This document shows positions 27,578-35,516 of a stretch of DNA of 64,000 nucleotides, piece after piece. The DNA is taken from positions 486,431 through 550,430 of the forward strand of contig JAGTJW010000002.1 of assembly GCA_023657425.1 (NCBI GenBank), read 5' to 3'. Under the pieces are notes generated by a model. It ran no database searches. It was not told the DNA's origin and saw only the letters and a list, made by a program, of their open reading frames with translations. Source of the stretch: Ideonella sp. WA131b (GTDB lineage: Bacteria > Pseudomonadota > Gammaproteobacteria > Burkholderiales > Burkholderiaceae_C). Numbering within the stretch: the stretch's first letter is position 1; the number at the start of each line of letters is the position of its first letter. Both the position numbers and the translations under genes were made by a program.

Positions 27578-29885
27578 GCCGCGCCAGATCGTCGAGGTCG
27601 GCCCTTCGTTGCGCGACCCTGCGCTCGTAGCTTGCCTGGTTCTTGGTGCACACCAGCACATGCGGGCTGCCCTTGCGCTCGGTGCTGCAGTCGACGTCAT
27701 GCCGGCCCTGACGGATCGAGTCCTGGACGTGACGGCGATCGGTCTCGCGCGCCTTGAAGCGCCAGACCTCCTGTTCAGCACTCTGCACGAAGCGGCTCAG
27801 GGCCAGGCAGTGCTCGCAACGGCAGCTCATCCGGGCCTCGCGCCGCCAGTCGGCAGGCGGTGCCAAGTCCAGCGAGGACCGTGCCCGCAGGTGGTCCAGA
27901 GCAGCCACCCGCAGCCTCAGGCAGGCCGGCCGGTTCAGCTGCGCCGGCCGGTCGGCGAGCCGACGCAAGGCCGGAACGATGACGGCATCCATCCCATAGG
28001 TCTTGGGCCAGGCCAGCCAGTGCGTCACAGCCTTGTCGGCCAACGCGGCCAGGCCCGCAGGCCCCCCGAAGTCCAATGCGCGCAGCGTGTCGTGGACCAC
28101 GCCTGCATCGACGCGTTCGCGGCGCCACTCGTCGGCCTGCGACCTGGGTCGCGCCGGATCGCCCGGCATGGCATCGAGCAGCGCCTGGGCTGCGCCCAGC
28201 ACCTGCCCCCGCCAAGCTGAAACGGCGGCAGCGCGTGCCAGCAGGTCAGCGCAACCGCCGATGTGGAGATCGGCATTGCCTTGCACCACGGCCAGCAGCA
28301 GCGAACCGATGCGAGGGACCGGCAGCAGCTTCAGGGCCTGCACCAAGCCCGCGTTGTCGCCCACCGCATAGCCACCGGCCGCAACGATGTTGGCCAGCAT
28401 CGATTCGATGTGCTCGCGATCCTGCAGACGCACCAGTTGCGACAGCACCTTGCTCTCGGCGCCCGGCCCATCGCCCACCCGACGAGCGGCATGCACGGGC
28501 CAGCTCGCCAGCATCTCTGCCGCCAGATCGTGGGCCTCGTTCCGGGCGGCGTGACCCGGCTCGGCTCCGCTGTCGATCCAGGCTTTGACCAAGCCGTCCA
28601 GGGCCGGCAATGAAGCCGCGAAACCCGCCCGTGCGATCAACCGCAGCCTCTGCCCACGCGGCCACAACACCAGGGCCGCCCGCTGGTAGCTGCGCTCGAA
28701 CGAGGCGCCTTCGTTGCCTGTGGCCTCGTGGAAGTGCTGCTCGTCCGGCTCCATGTTGGCCAGTGCATCTGGCGGGCAGACCTCGCCTTCGTTGAACGGC
28801 AAGGTGCCCAAGGGCGCCACACCGCCGTCGGGCCGCCTCCAATCAGACAGGGTCAAGGAGCGATCGAAAACCTCGGCCACCCTGAATTCGTCATTGTTCT
28901 CGTCATCGCCGCCTTCCTCATCATTGTCGTGGTAGCGGCTGCGCCAGCGTGATCCGGAGTCGCCGTTGTACTCCGCTGCACCACTCTCTTCGATGCGCAG
29001 CAGCGCCACGTGGAGATCGCAGTCGGCACCGCCAGCGGCCGTGGTCAGCACGGTGGCAGCCGCGGCATCTGCGCCCTTGAGCGCCGCAAACGACAGCTCG
29101 GCCGGCGTGTAGGCGTGAGCCAGCGGGTAGACCACCTTGAGCGGCCGATCCTTGTCGAGTCGTGCCGGATCTTCGCACCAACGGCGCAACAAGCGCCCCA
29201 AAGCATCCGTCTCCTTGTCGTAGGACGGTGGACGGGGCAAGCGGCCGCGCCCCGTGCGCCGCAAGTTGTAGACGAGCACCAGCCGGCACCCGGAGTCGAT
29301 GGGCAGCACCTCGTGGACGCAATCGGCATAGAAGGCGGCCCAGGCAAGCTCGGACACATCAGCGCAGAGCAGCTCGAGACGGGCTTCGCGCCCGCGATGA
29401 CGGATCACCAGTTCACCGCCCGCATGAATCGACGGCAGCGCGACGATGAGCGTACCGAACATGCCAGGCGACTTTTCGGTATCGCGATGCTCAAGGAAGA
29501 AGCTGCCCTCGTCGTAGACGAGCAGCTTGTACAGTTCGGCCTCGACGCCGACACCTGCGCCGAGACCCACGGCCGCGCGTTCGACGATGCCCTCCAGCAT
29601 GGCCGGCCAGTGCCTGCTCTGGATGCGCACGCGGTCGGCGCCGATCTGCCATGTGCGGCGCACGGAAGTGTCGACCAGTGTGTCTGCACCACGGCCGTAG
29701 GGCGCGCGTTCAGCCGTCGCGATGAGTTTCGCGGCCTGCGCCGGCAGCAACGGCAGGGCAAGCGGGCCGATGCCCTCAACCTCGATCAGCGGAAGATGCA
29801 AGGCGCACTCGCCAGCCGCAAAGAAGTCGCCTGGCGTATGCACGGTATGCAGGACGGCCGCCAGCGCGGCGTTGATCGAATCCAT
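27567..29885 (-). CDS. Large 2OG-Fe(II) dioxygenase-domain protein
   Basis: 772 residues from ATG 29885. The N-terminal part (about 60-210) is a prolyl-4-hydroxylase-type double-stranded beta-helix with the iron ligands H133 and D135 (FFLEHRDTEK) and H191 (ADCVHEVLP), and the 2-oxoglutarate-binding R201 (GCRLVLVYNL). A highly acidic linker (DNDEEGGDDENNDE) follows. The remaining about 400 residues are helical and unrecognised, with a Cys cluster MSCRCEHCLAL near residue 695 that could bind metal. Protein substrates are typical for the family; the substrate here is unknown. It is flanked by toxin-antitoxin-like genes and an integrase remnant. Confidence 0.85.
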   Translation of the reverse strand: MDSINAALAAVLHTVHTPGDFFAAGECALHLPLIEVEGIGPLALPLLPAQAAKLIATAERAPYGRGADTLVDTSVRRTWQIGADRVRIQSRHWPAMLEGIVERAAVGLGAGVGVEAELYKLLVYDEGSFFLEHRDTEKSPGMFGTLIVALPSIHAGGELVIRHRGREARLELLCADVSELAWAAFYADCVHEVLPIDSGCRLVLVYNLRRTGRGRLPRPPSYDKETDALGRLLRRWCEDPARLDKDRPLKVVYPLAHAYTPAELSFAALKGADAAAATVLTTAAGGADCDLHVALLRIEESGAAEYNGDSGSRWRSRYHDNDEEGGDDENNDEFRVAEVFDRSLTLSDWRRPDGGVAPLGTLPFNEGEVCPPDALANMEPDEQHFHEATGNEGASFERSYQRAALVLWPRGQRLRLIARAGFAASLPALDGLVKAWIDSGAEPGHAARNEAHDLAAEMLASWPVHAARRVGDGPGAESKVLSQLVRLQDREHIESMLANIVAAGGYAVGDNAGLVQALKLLPVPRIGSLLLAVVQGNADLHIGGCADLLARAAAVSAWRGQVLGAAQALLDAMPGDPARPRSQADEWRRERVDAGVVHDTLRALDFGGPAGLAALADKAVTHWLAWPKTYGMDAVIVPALRRLADRPAQLNRPACLRLRVAALDHLRARSSLDLAPPADWRREARMSCRCEHCLALSRFVQSAEQEVWRFKARETDRRHVQDSIRQGRHDVDCSTERKGSPHVLVCTKNQASYERRVAQRRADLDDLARLKA

Positions 29886-30073
29886 GATCGGCTCCCTCAT
29901 GACCGACAGTGTGCACGGTGTCGTGCGAGTCGCACTCGGTCGGCGCTACCGCACCTGGTGGTCGGAGCCACCTGAACTGTTCGCCAAGGCCCTCCGTCGA
30001 GCAGGTCGCGCTTGCTGCGCCTCACGCCAGCAGCTTCAATTGAATCGACATCAGCGCATCGATGGAGGAACGC
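29886..30073. other. Intergenic region between oxygenase and integrase remnant
   Basis: 188 bp between divergent genes; it should carry the oxygenase promoter. No repeat or hairpin stands out. Confidence 0.4.
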
Positions 30074-30442
30074 ATGGGCAGGAAAGGCACCGGTGTCGAG
30101 ACCCGCGGCAAGGCCATCTGGATCCAGTTCAGCCTGAATGGCGAGGTCGTGCGCCAAACGCTCAGGCGTGACGGCATGGCGACGCCGCCGTCAGCAGAGA
30201 ACCTCAGTGAGGCCAAACGACTCGCCGCTGAGATCCGCAGCCGACTGGTGGCCCTCATCGGCCTCATGGTGGCCCTGACGGGCCGGCGGCGCCTGTCGAG
30301 CCGGCATGATGTCTGCGGCTCCTGCGGCTCAGCAAGGCTGGTGCCGCTCAACAGTCCAGCCGGCCAGCGCATCGCCAAGCGCCAAGCCCCACAACAACGA
30401 AGGCCCGCTGCGTGCGGGCCTTCTGAATCTTGGGGTGGCTGA
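30074..30442 (+). pseudogene. Truncated tyrosine integrase (arm-binding domain only)
   Basis: The start MGRKGTGVETRGKAIWIQF and later GEVVRQTL and AKRLAAEIRSRL match the DUF3596/arm-type DNA-binding domain of phage-like integrases. After about residue 60 the sequence leaves the family (Arg/Ser-rich), and the catalytic R-HxxR-Y domain is absent. A terminator hairpin (30399-30423) and the second direct repeat follow at once, as at the end of an intact integrase gene, so an internal deletion removed the core of the gene. The element can no longer excise by itself. Confidence 0.7.
30399..30423 (+). terminator. Hairpin after the integrase remnant
   Basis: GAAGGCCCGC (30399-30408), loop TGCGT, GCGGGCCTTC (30414-30423); a perfect 10-bp stem followed by TGAATCTT. 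Confidence 0.65.
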
Positions 30443-30489
30443 TGGGACGCAAAACGGCGACCTAAGCTGTTGATCTCATTGAGAAAACT
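30431..30489 (+). repeat. Direct repeat copy 2 (putative att site)
   Basis: Same orientation as 21890-21949; shares GATCTCATTG-like and AAAACGGCGACCTAAGCTGT segments with four substitutions and one deleted A. It sits directly after the integrase remnant, so it marks one end of the 8.5-kb block. Confidence 0.6.
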
Positions 30490-30659
30490 TCCGGGAGAAA
30501 TCGAACTGTTCCCCCTTCTGTTCCCCTACTCATCGTGAGCCGTCATGAGACCGCAAGCAGAGACATTCTGACGGTCTTGCTCGTCGCTGGCAACGACGCT
30601 CTGGCGAATTTGAATCGAGCCGCTCCACCGGTGGGGAGCATCTCCGACTCGACCGCGGG

Positions 30660-31688
30660 CTAAGGCTTGCCTGGTGGCCCGTTGACGGCACTCCGTAGTC
30701 CTGCCACCAACTTTCCGATGCCGATGACGATGCCGTCGACCTCCGACGTTGAGACCGTGATCCGCTGCCCAACCTTGTAGGTCAAGTCGCCCGACTCGTT
30801 GATGTATCGCTGATCCACGATGCCATCGCTGTGGGCCAGCAGGTGCCGCTTCTGGAACAGCCGCCTGAGTCGCTCCAGGTCTGAACTGCCGAGGATATCG
30901 ACATACGCAACGCCGACCCGCGCCTGCCAAAGCTCGCTGCCCTGTGCGAGTCGCTGAAAGGCATTCATCGGCGCGGGAGTTGCAGGCGCCGTCGATGCAT
31001 ACAGCCCCTCGCAGCACCGCTGGAACGCGGTCACACCATCCTGCAGGCATGACTCGATCAACGACCGGCACATCAGCTCGGCTTCATCCCTGCCGCCCAC
31101 CGCCGCGATGGCCTGGCGCACGACTTCGACGTTGTCCTTCTTGGCCCTGATCTTGCGCAGGGAGTCATCGAACATGCGATCCACGGAGCTGTGGCCGCAC
31201 GCCGGGCAAAAGTAGGCCGAGCCAATCACCGCGAACCGGCAACTGCACTTCTCGCACGCGATCTCGAGCTCCATTGCTGCCGACGCAGCCGCTGGAACCC
31301 TGTACGGCGTGAAGTGCGGTGCGCCGCCCACCTTCATCGACATCGAGATCAGCGAGTTCCTTGGCTGCCGCCCGTTAAAGGCCCTCGCATCCGCCCGCAT
31401 CGCGCCGTCGATCGTCGATTCAATCACCCTGCGTGCGTGCCGCTCGGCATGTTGAACCTGGGCCTTGGTGAACCAGCTCTTGGCTGGCGCCGCGTGACCA
31501 CACATCGGACACCAGACGCCTTCGTCGCGGCAGATGTTCTTCCAGTCTTCGTCCTTGATCTTGAACTGGAACTCGCAGTTGGTCGACGGGCACTCCTTGT
31601 CGATGTAGCCCTTCTCGTCACTGTCGATGGGGACGGTAATCGAGCGGCGCTCGAGTGCGCGCAGTTCTCGCAACATGTTGTCGAACAT
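30660..31688 (-). CDS. Zinc-ribbon protein with HEPN-like C-terminus
   Basis: 342 residues from ATG 31688 (MFDNMLRELRALERRS). Two zinc-ribbon-like modules are seen: CPSTNC...CPMCGH near the N-terminus and CEKCSC...CPACGH near residue 165. The C-terminal part contains LRRLFQKRHLLAHSDGIVDQ, where RHLLAH fits the R-x4-H signature of HEPN domains, followed by a small beta segment (GQRITVSTSEVDG). HEPN proteins are often RNases of defence or toxin systems; activity here is inference. No upstream partner is coupled to it; a terminator at 31708-31742 separates it from the next gene. Confidence 0.65.
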   Translation of the reverse strand: MFDNMLRELRALERRSITVPIDSDEKGYIDKECPSTNCEFQFKIKDEDWKNICRDEGVWCPMCGHAAPAKSWFTKAQVQHAERHARRVIESTIDGAMRADARAFNGRQPRNSLISMSMKVGGAPHFTPYRVPAAASAAMELEIACEKCSCRFAVIGSAYFCPACGHSSVDRMFDDSLRKIRAKKDNVEVVRQAIAAVGGRDEAELMCRSLIESCLQDGVTAFQRCCEGLYASTAPATPAPMNAFQRLAQGSELWQARVGVAYVDILGSSDLERLRRLFQKRHLLAHSDGIVDQRYINESGDLTYKVGQRITVSTSEVDGIVIGIGKLVAGLRSAVNGPPGKP

Positions 31689-31707
31689 AGGACCTCTACA
31701 CGGCACC

Positions 31708-31742
31708 AAAACAAAGAGGGGCACCGGTTCGCGGCGCCCCTC
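31708..31742 (-). terminator. Rho-independent terminator
   Basis: On the minus strand, GAGGGGC and GCCCCTC close an inner CCG/CGG stem, followed by TTTGTTTT. It ends transcription of the 44-residue gene before the HEPN-like gene. Confidence 0.8.
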
Positions 31743-31752
31743 GACCTTGCGG

Positions 31753-31887
31753 TTACTTCTTCTTCGGCGGTTGAGGCGCCGGCGTCCGCTCCTTGACGGT
31801 CGTGTCAGGGTGCGTCTTGCCGTAGTGCTCTTTGACGTACTTGCCGGTCACGGCGCTGCGGTAGCTCTCTTGCGTCTTCTTCGTCAT
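31753..31887 (-). CDS. 44-residue basic microprotein
   Basis: ATG 31887 to TAA 31755-31753. The product begins MTKKTQESYRSAVTGKYV, continues YGKTHPDTTVKER and ends in PPKKK. The RSAVTGKYV...HPDTTVKE pattern recurs in many very small bacterial proteins that lack a known function. It has its own strong terminator right downstream, which supports real expression. Confidence 0.7.
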   Translation of the reverse strand: MTKKTQESYRSAVTGKYVKEHYGKTHPDTTVKERTPAPQPPKKK

Positions 31888-32009
31888 GTCGATCACCTTT
31901 CTGTTCGATCAACATGAGCCCGGTGCCCGCAAGGCTCGCTAGAATCTCAGGCTCGACCGGGGGGTCCTAGCGGCCTCCCTTCCCCTGGGCTCGAACCAGT
32001 TCAGGGCGT

Positions 32010-32037
32010 ACAAAGCCAGGTTGCCGCCTGGCTTTGT
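32010..32037. terminator. Strong stem-loop downstream of the AbiEii-like toxin
   Basis: ACAAAGCCAGG (32010-32020), loop TTGCCG, CCTGGCTTTGT (32027-32037), an 11-bp perfect stem. It could end the six-gene minus operon; no long T-run follows on the minus strand. The rest of 31888-32159 holds no gene that I can see. Confidence 0.5.
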
Positions 32038-32159
32038 GCGTTGCAGACCCTGTGATTGTATCCAGGGTTTCGACGCGCAGTAGTGGAAACCCTTGTGGAT
32101 TTCCTGTGCCCAAGTCTGCGCCACTCCACCGCGTACTGCTGCGCCATCGGGTGCCACGC

Positions 32160-32822
32160 TCATCGTTCCTTCAGTGCGGACAGATAGGCGGTGGCAACTT
32201 GGACGCAGTGCTCCAGGCTCGGCTGGTACCCGGTCGCTGCGATCGCCTCAAAGGTCGCCACGAACCCCGCACCTGGTTGCCCGATCTGCTCGAGGAACCG
32301 GTCTCGGTGCCGCATCAGGAAAGGCCTGGCAGCCGCCAGCGCTTCCGGCTCTCGCTCGACCACCATGGACAGGTCGAACAGATCACGCGCGGTTGCCCGG
32401 TCGCCGCGGTGGTACATCTTCTTGGCGATCACCTCGGCAGCCGTCTCGACACGCACCGGCCGCCCCTGAATCTCCCACCGCTCCCATGCGACGTCGGTCA
32501 GGTTCGGCGCGGCCACGAAGTCGACCTCACCTTCCTCGAACTGCAGCTTGACGAACGAGCCAGGCATCTCCGTGTACTCCTCGGTCAGTGATGCCGCCGT
32601 GTCGCTGAGCCGGGGCGTCACGTAGCCGAGGTACTGCGGGTCTGGCACGAAGATGTCGATGTCCTTGCTGAGGCGATGTCCGTACCTGAACATTAGGACG
32701 GTTCCGCCTCCGAAGGTCCAGAACGGATCCGCCAGACCCCCATGGAGCTGGATGTCGTCGACCAGCCGCAGCGCTCGCTGGAACAGCACTTCCCAGGGGC
32801 CAGCCGGCAGCGGCTTCATCAC
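32160..32822 (-). CDS. AbiEii/AbiGii-family nucleotidyltransferase toxin
   Basis: 220 residues with the DUF1814/AbiEii nucleotidyltransferase signature: TFGGGTVLMFRYGHRLSKDIDIFV, giving GG and the catalytic D-x-D pair; VETAAEVIAKKMYHRGDRATARDLFDL follows, the helical part found in the same family. AbiEii-type proteins modify tRNA ends and cause growth arrest or phage abortive infection (family knowledge). It starts 7 bp after the XRE antitoxin stop on the same strand, giving a complete toxin-antitoxin module. Confidence 0.85.
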   Translation of the reverse strand: MMKPLPAGPWEVLFQRALRLVDDIQLHGGLADPFWTFGGGTVLMFRYGHRLSKDIDIFVPDPQYLGYVTPRLSDTAASLTEEYTEMPGSFVKLQFEEGEVDFVAAPNLTDVAWERWEIQGRPVRVETAAEVIAKKMYHRGDRATARDLFDLSMVVEREPEALAAARPFLMRHRDRFLEQIGQPGAGFVATFEAIAATGYQPSLEHCVQVATAYLSALKER

Positions 32823-32829
32823 GCCCTCG

Positions 32830-33357
32830 TCACGCCCACAAGCCTTGCCGGTGCACTGCCAGTGACCTGGCGAGCTTCGCGACGTTGCGCCACACAGCCT
32901 TGGGCGCCACGCCCTCGTTTGCGGCGGCTTCCTCCACGGCCATCACCACCAGCGGCACGGGCGCCTCGTCGAGCAGGTGGGTCAGATGGGCCGCGTAGCC
33001 CTTCGGCACGCTTCCGCAGACCAGCGCGTGGCCGAGCGTGTCGGGCGGCACCTCTTGGACATAGCTCACGCTGGCGTTCTTCGCCGCCATCCACAGGCCC
33101 CGCTTCCGGGACCGCGCCGCCTGGCTGGGCGGATCGAGGTCCAGCCCCAGCACCGACAGGAGCTGGGACACCCGGTTGAAGCCCAGGTCGCTTAAAGCGC
33201 CCGCCTCCAGGCCGACCAGCGTCTGCCGCGAGAGACCGCTCAGCTGCGCGAGCCGCGACTGCGTCAGTCCCAGCGCCTCGCGCCGCTCACGAATGATGGT
33301 GCCCAGGTTGGAGAGGTCCACGGTTTGGCTCTGAGAAATGTCGAATATTTTAGACAT
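32830..33357 (-). CDS. XRE-family antitoxin (copy 2, with toxin)
   Basis: 175 residues; HTH at about 15-75 (GLTQSRLAQLSGLSRQTL) plus the same C-terminal domain as the orphan copy at 24024-24551. The upstream nuclease gene ends TAG one base before its ATG, and the AbiEii-like toxin gene starts 7 bp after its stop, so it is the fifth gene of a compact operon. A short AT-rich dyad (GAAT...ATTC) at its 5' end, conserved in both copies, may be the autoregulatory site. Confidence 0.88.
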   Translation of the reverse strand: MSKIFDISQSQTVDLSNLGTIIRERREALGLTQSRLAQLSGLSRQTLVGLEAGALSDLGFNRVSQLLSVLGLDLDPPSQAARSRKRGLWMAAKNASVSYVQEVPPDTLGHALVCGSVPKGYAAHLTHLLDEAPVPLVVMAVEEAAANEGVAPKAVWRNVAKLARSLAVHRQGLWA

Positions 33358-33453
33358 TCTAGCGTATCCGGATTGGTCTAGCCAGACGCTCGCCAGCGGA
33401 GCGGCAGGTCGCTCGCTGCCCACAACCGTGACAAACGTGCTCGCCGTCGGGCC
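32830..33453 (-). repeat. Duplicated block, copy 2 (intact context)
   Basis: Partner of 24024-24648. Covers the antitoxin and the last about 95 bp of the nuclease gene. Here both neighbours (nuclease and toxin) are complete, so this is the likely parental arrangement. Confidence 0.75.
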
Positions 33454-33928
33454 AGCGCGGACGGTCGAGGCCATCAATCAGTCGCCGACGCCGCGCCGCA
33501 AGGGCATGAACCTGCTCGCGCGACATCAGCCTGACCGATCGCGCGATCAGTGGCGCGGAGTCCCGGCCAGGGATGAGCACGAACGCCTCGTCCGACACCG
33601 GGACCCCCAGGTCGTCCTCTACCGCCACACGCTGCGCCGAGAGTTGGATGACGTCCGACATCCTCACCACAGCAGTCGAACGCGTCTTCAGCTCGACCAG
33701 CACGACCAACCCGCTCGGCAGCCGATACGCCCTATCCACCCTGGCCACGATGGGCCAGTGGCTCGTCGACCTGAACTTCGACTCCACCCAGAGCAGTTCG
33801 GCATCACGCAGGACGGCCGGTCGCTGGCGCCATTCCGCGACGCGTGCGCGGCGCCAAAGAAGCCACCATGAAACTGCCAAGGCGACGGCCAGCACCAACA
33901 CCCACAGCCAAATCGATTCGAACGTCAT
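33359..33928 (-). CDS. Membrane-anchored PD-(D/E)XK nuclease-like protein, Cas4/RecB C-terminal half
   Basis: 189 residues from ATG 33928. An N-terminal membrane helix (IWLWVLVLAVALAVSWWLL, about 5-24) precedes a soluble domain with RecB/Cas4 motifs in order: VARVDRAYRLPSG (motif II Asp), VVLVELKTR (ExK, motif III), DVIQLSAQR (Q motif) and a C-terminal CHGCGQRATC (C-x2-C-x5-C, like the Fe-S ligands of Cas4). Motif I (G-x3-H) and the first Fe-S Cys of Cas4 are not in this protein but can be seen in the upstream gene. ATGA overlap with that gene. Confidence 0.75.
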   Translation of the reverse strand: MTFESIWLWVLVLAVALAVSWWLLWRRARVAEWRQRPAVLRDAELLWVESKFRSTSHWPIVARVDRAYRLPSGLVVLVELKTRSTAVVRMSDVIQLSAQRVAVEDDLGVPVSDEAFVLIPGRDSAPLIARSVRLMSREQVHALAARRRRLIDGLDRPRWPDGEHVCHGCGQRATCRSAGERLARPIRIR

Positions 33929-34395
33929 GGCCGACGCCTGGCAGACCATCGCCGCCAGCCGTGCGCCGCCCACCCCAGGATGCACTTCGTCATCCACAGC
34001 AACGGCGGACGGCCCAGAAGAACGCCGCAGAGGCGAGGGCCGGCTCGATAGTAGGCCGCCACCAGGCGTCGACCCCAAGGCCGCGGCCGCAGGACCGCAT
34101 CCCTGAAGTCGCGGAGGGCATCGGTCTGCCATGCGTCCCCGAAGACCATCGTCGCGATGAAGCATCGCTCGCCCGGTCGTCGGGTCGCCCCACCATCCGC
34201 GGCAGCTGCGCTGCGCCCCTCCTGCTCGAAACGCACATGGGCGGCGATACCCCGCTGCCGAGCCACTTCCTGGGCCGCACTCCGCTTCGCGCCGCGAATA
34301 GATTCGAGGACCACCAGACGCTCGCACCTGCCCATCTGTGCGAGCTCGGAAGCCCCCACGCTCCCGTCCCGGCGACGCCAGGCGCGCCTCCTCAT
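33925..34395 (-). CDS. CFI-box protein with Cas4 N-terminal-like motifs
   Basis: 156 residues from ATG 34395. The N-terminal part SVGASELAQMGRCERLVVLE and RGIAAHVRFEQE resembles the start of Cas4/RecB-like nucleases: a lone Cys in an (S/T)-x-L-x6-C setting and the motif-I G-x3-H. The C-terminal part CFIATMVFGDAWQTDALRDFRDAVL with GRRLVAAYYRAGP is the CFI-box C-terminal domain known from diverse bacterial proteins. Four-bp overlaps (ATGA) join it to the StbB/ParR-like gene upstream and the nuclease-like gene downstream. Confidence 0.7.
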   Translation of the reverse strand: MRRRAWRRRDGSVGASELAQMGRCERLVVLESIRGAKRSAAQEVARQRGIAAHVRFEQEGRSAAAADGGATRRPGERCFIATMVFGDAWQTDALRDFRDAVLRPRPWGRRLVAAYYRAGPRLCGVLLGRPPLLWMTKCILGWAAHGWRRWSARRRP

Positions 34396-34645
34396 GGCCC
34401 ACCCTGGTCATCGACGGAGGGCTCGAAGAGTCCGTTCGTGACCCCGTCCGCATCGCCGTCGAAGCCGATCGAGCCCGGCGTTTCGCTGAGGGTCTGCCCA
34501 GGGAGCTTCAGGAGACCTTGCTGGACCAGCAAACCGTCGTAGGCAAGCAAGCGCAGCCGGTTCACGCGCTTGGCGCCCTTGCGGAAGCGGATCAGTTCGT
34601 CGTACAGCCGCGGATGCTCGGCCCGTGTGGGCGCCGGTGCGAACG
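34392..34645 (-). pseudogene. 3' part of StbB/ParR-like gene split by IS21 element
   Basis: Minus-strand coding sequence entering from the IS boundary: FAPAPTRAEHPRLYDEL, then RFRKGAKRVNRLRLLAYDG, and a Gly/Asp-rich tail ending at TGA 34394-34392, which overlaps the ATG of the CFI-box gene. Codon use is clean. It belongs with the 5' part at 38050-38134: joining base 38050 to base 34645 makes one frame (codons for N, S, F across the joint). The rebuilt protein has about 112 residues, like the small partner that follows parM/stbA genes. Confidence 0.7.
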
Positions 34646-34741
34646 TGTTGAGTTCTGGCCGGTTTCGAAATGCTGAGGGGATCGCGGAGGGAGTGGCGTG
34701 ATGCCGGCGCTGACGCGGCACGCAGTGGATGCCGGCGTGCT

Positions 34742-35503
34742 TCAGATCTCGGCGTGTGACTGGCCGCGGTAGCTCTTGCCTTCGATCACGACGGTCTCGA
34801 CGTGGTGCAGCAGCCTGTCCAGGAGTGCCGAGGCCAGGGTCGCGTCGTTGTTGAAGATCCCGGCCCATTGCTTGTACGGGCGATTCGTTGTCAACAGCGT
34901 GGTGCCGCGCTCGTAGCGGTGGCTGATGATCTGGAACAGGCAGTCGGCGCCGAACTTGTCGATGGGCAGGTAGCCCAGCTCGTCGATGCACAGCACCTCG
35001 GGCTTGACGTAGGCTGCCAGCGCCCGCTTGAGGCCGCCGGCGGCCTGCGCGGTGGCCAGCGTGTTGATGATGTCGATGGCGCCGGTGAACAGCACCGAGT
35101 GCCCGCGCTGGCACGCTGCATAGCCCAGGGCCGTCATCAAGTGGCTCTTGCCCAGGCCGACGCCGGAGATGAACACCACGTTGGCGTGCCGGGCCACGAA
35201 GTCCAGGTGGAACAGGTTCTGTATCTGCGGCCGGTTGATCTTGGTGGGCCAGTTCCAGTCGAACTTGTCGATGGTCTTGAGCACGGGGAAGCGGGCCTGG
35301 CGGATGCAGCGCTGCACGCGTCGGTCCTCGCGCTGGGCGGCCTCGCCGTTGAGCAGCTCGGCGAAGTAGGCCAAGTGCGACCACTGCTTGTCGGCGGCGG
35401 CCTTGGCCAGTGGCTGGTAGTTCTCGCGCATGAACGGCAGGTTCAGCGCGGTGAGCTTGGCCTGCGCGGACAGGGCATCGGGGTGGGCGTGGCGTGCTCG
35501 CAT
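34742..35503 (-). CDS. istB: IS21-family ATPase IstB
   Basis: 253 residues from ATG 35503 (MRARHAHPDALSAQAKLTALN). DnaA/DnaC-like AAA+ protein that selects the target and stimulates IstA. Walker A GVGLGKSHL, Walker B VLCIDELGYLPID, sensor-1 LLTTNRPYKQW and the final arginine-finger segment LLDRLLHH are all intact. It starts 13 bp after the istA stop, in the usual istA-istB order. A longer frame starting at 35578 overlaps istA and is not favoured. Confidence 0.93.
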   Translation of the reverse strand: MRARHAHPDALSAQAKLTALNLPFMRENYQPLAKAAADKQWSHLAYFAELLNGEAAQREDRRVQRCIRQARFPVLKTIDKFDWNWPTKINRPQIQNLFHLDFVARHANVVFISGVGLGKSHLMTALGYAACQRGHSVLFTGAIDIINTLATAQAAGGLKRALAAYVKPEVLCIDELGYLPIDKFGADCLFQIISHRYERGTTLLTTNRPYKQWAGIFNNDATLASALLDRLLHHVETVVIEGKSYRGQSHAEI

Positions 35504-35516
35504 GGTTGTCGCTCCT

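Noticed and set aside
31985..32010. tRNA-like T-arm on the minus strand (CTGG-TTCGAGC-CCAG)
   Set aside because: Only a 4-bp arm forms; no acceptor stem, D-arm or anticodon arm can be built around it.
33359..33928. True CRISPR-associated Cas4
   Set aside because: No array or other cas genes, the protein has a membrane helix and lacks motif I; the relation is to the wider Cas4/RecB nuclease group only.
34646..35384. Upstream extension of the StbB/ParR-like 3' frame through istB
   Set aside because: The part inside the IS21 element is the wrong frame of istB; only the portion left of the IS end (34645 and below) has independent coding character.
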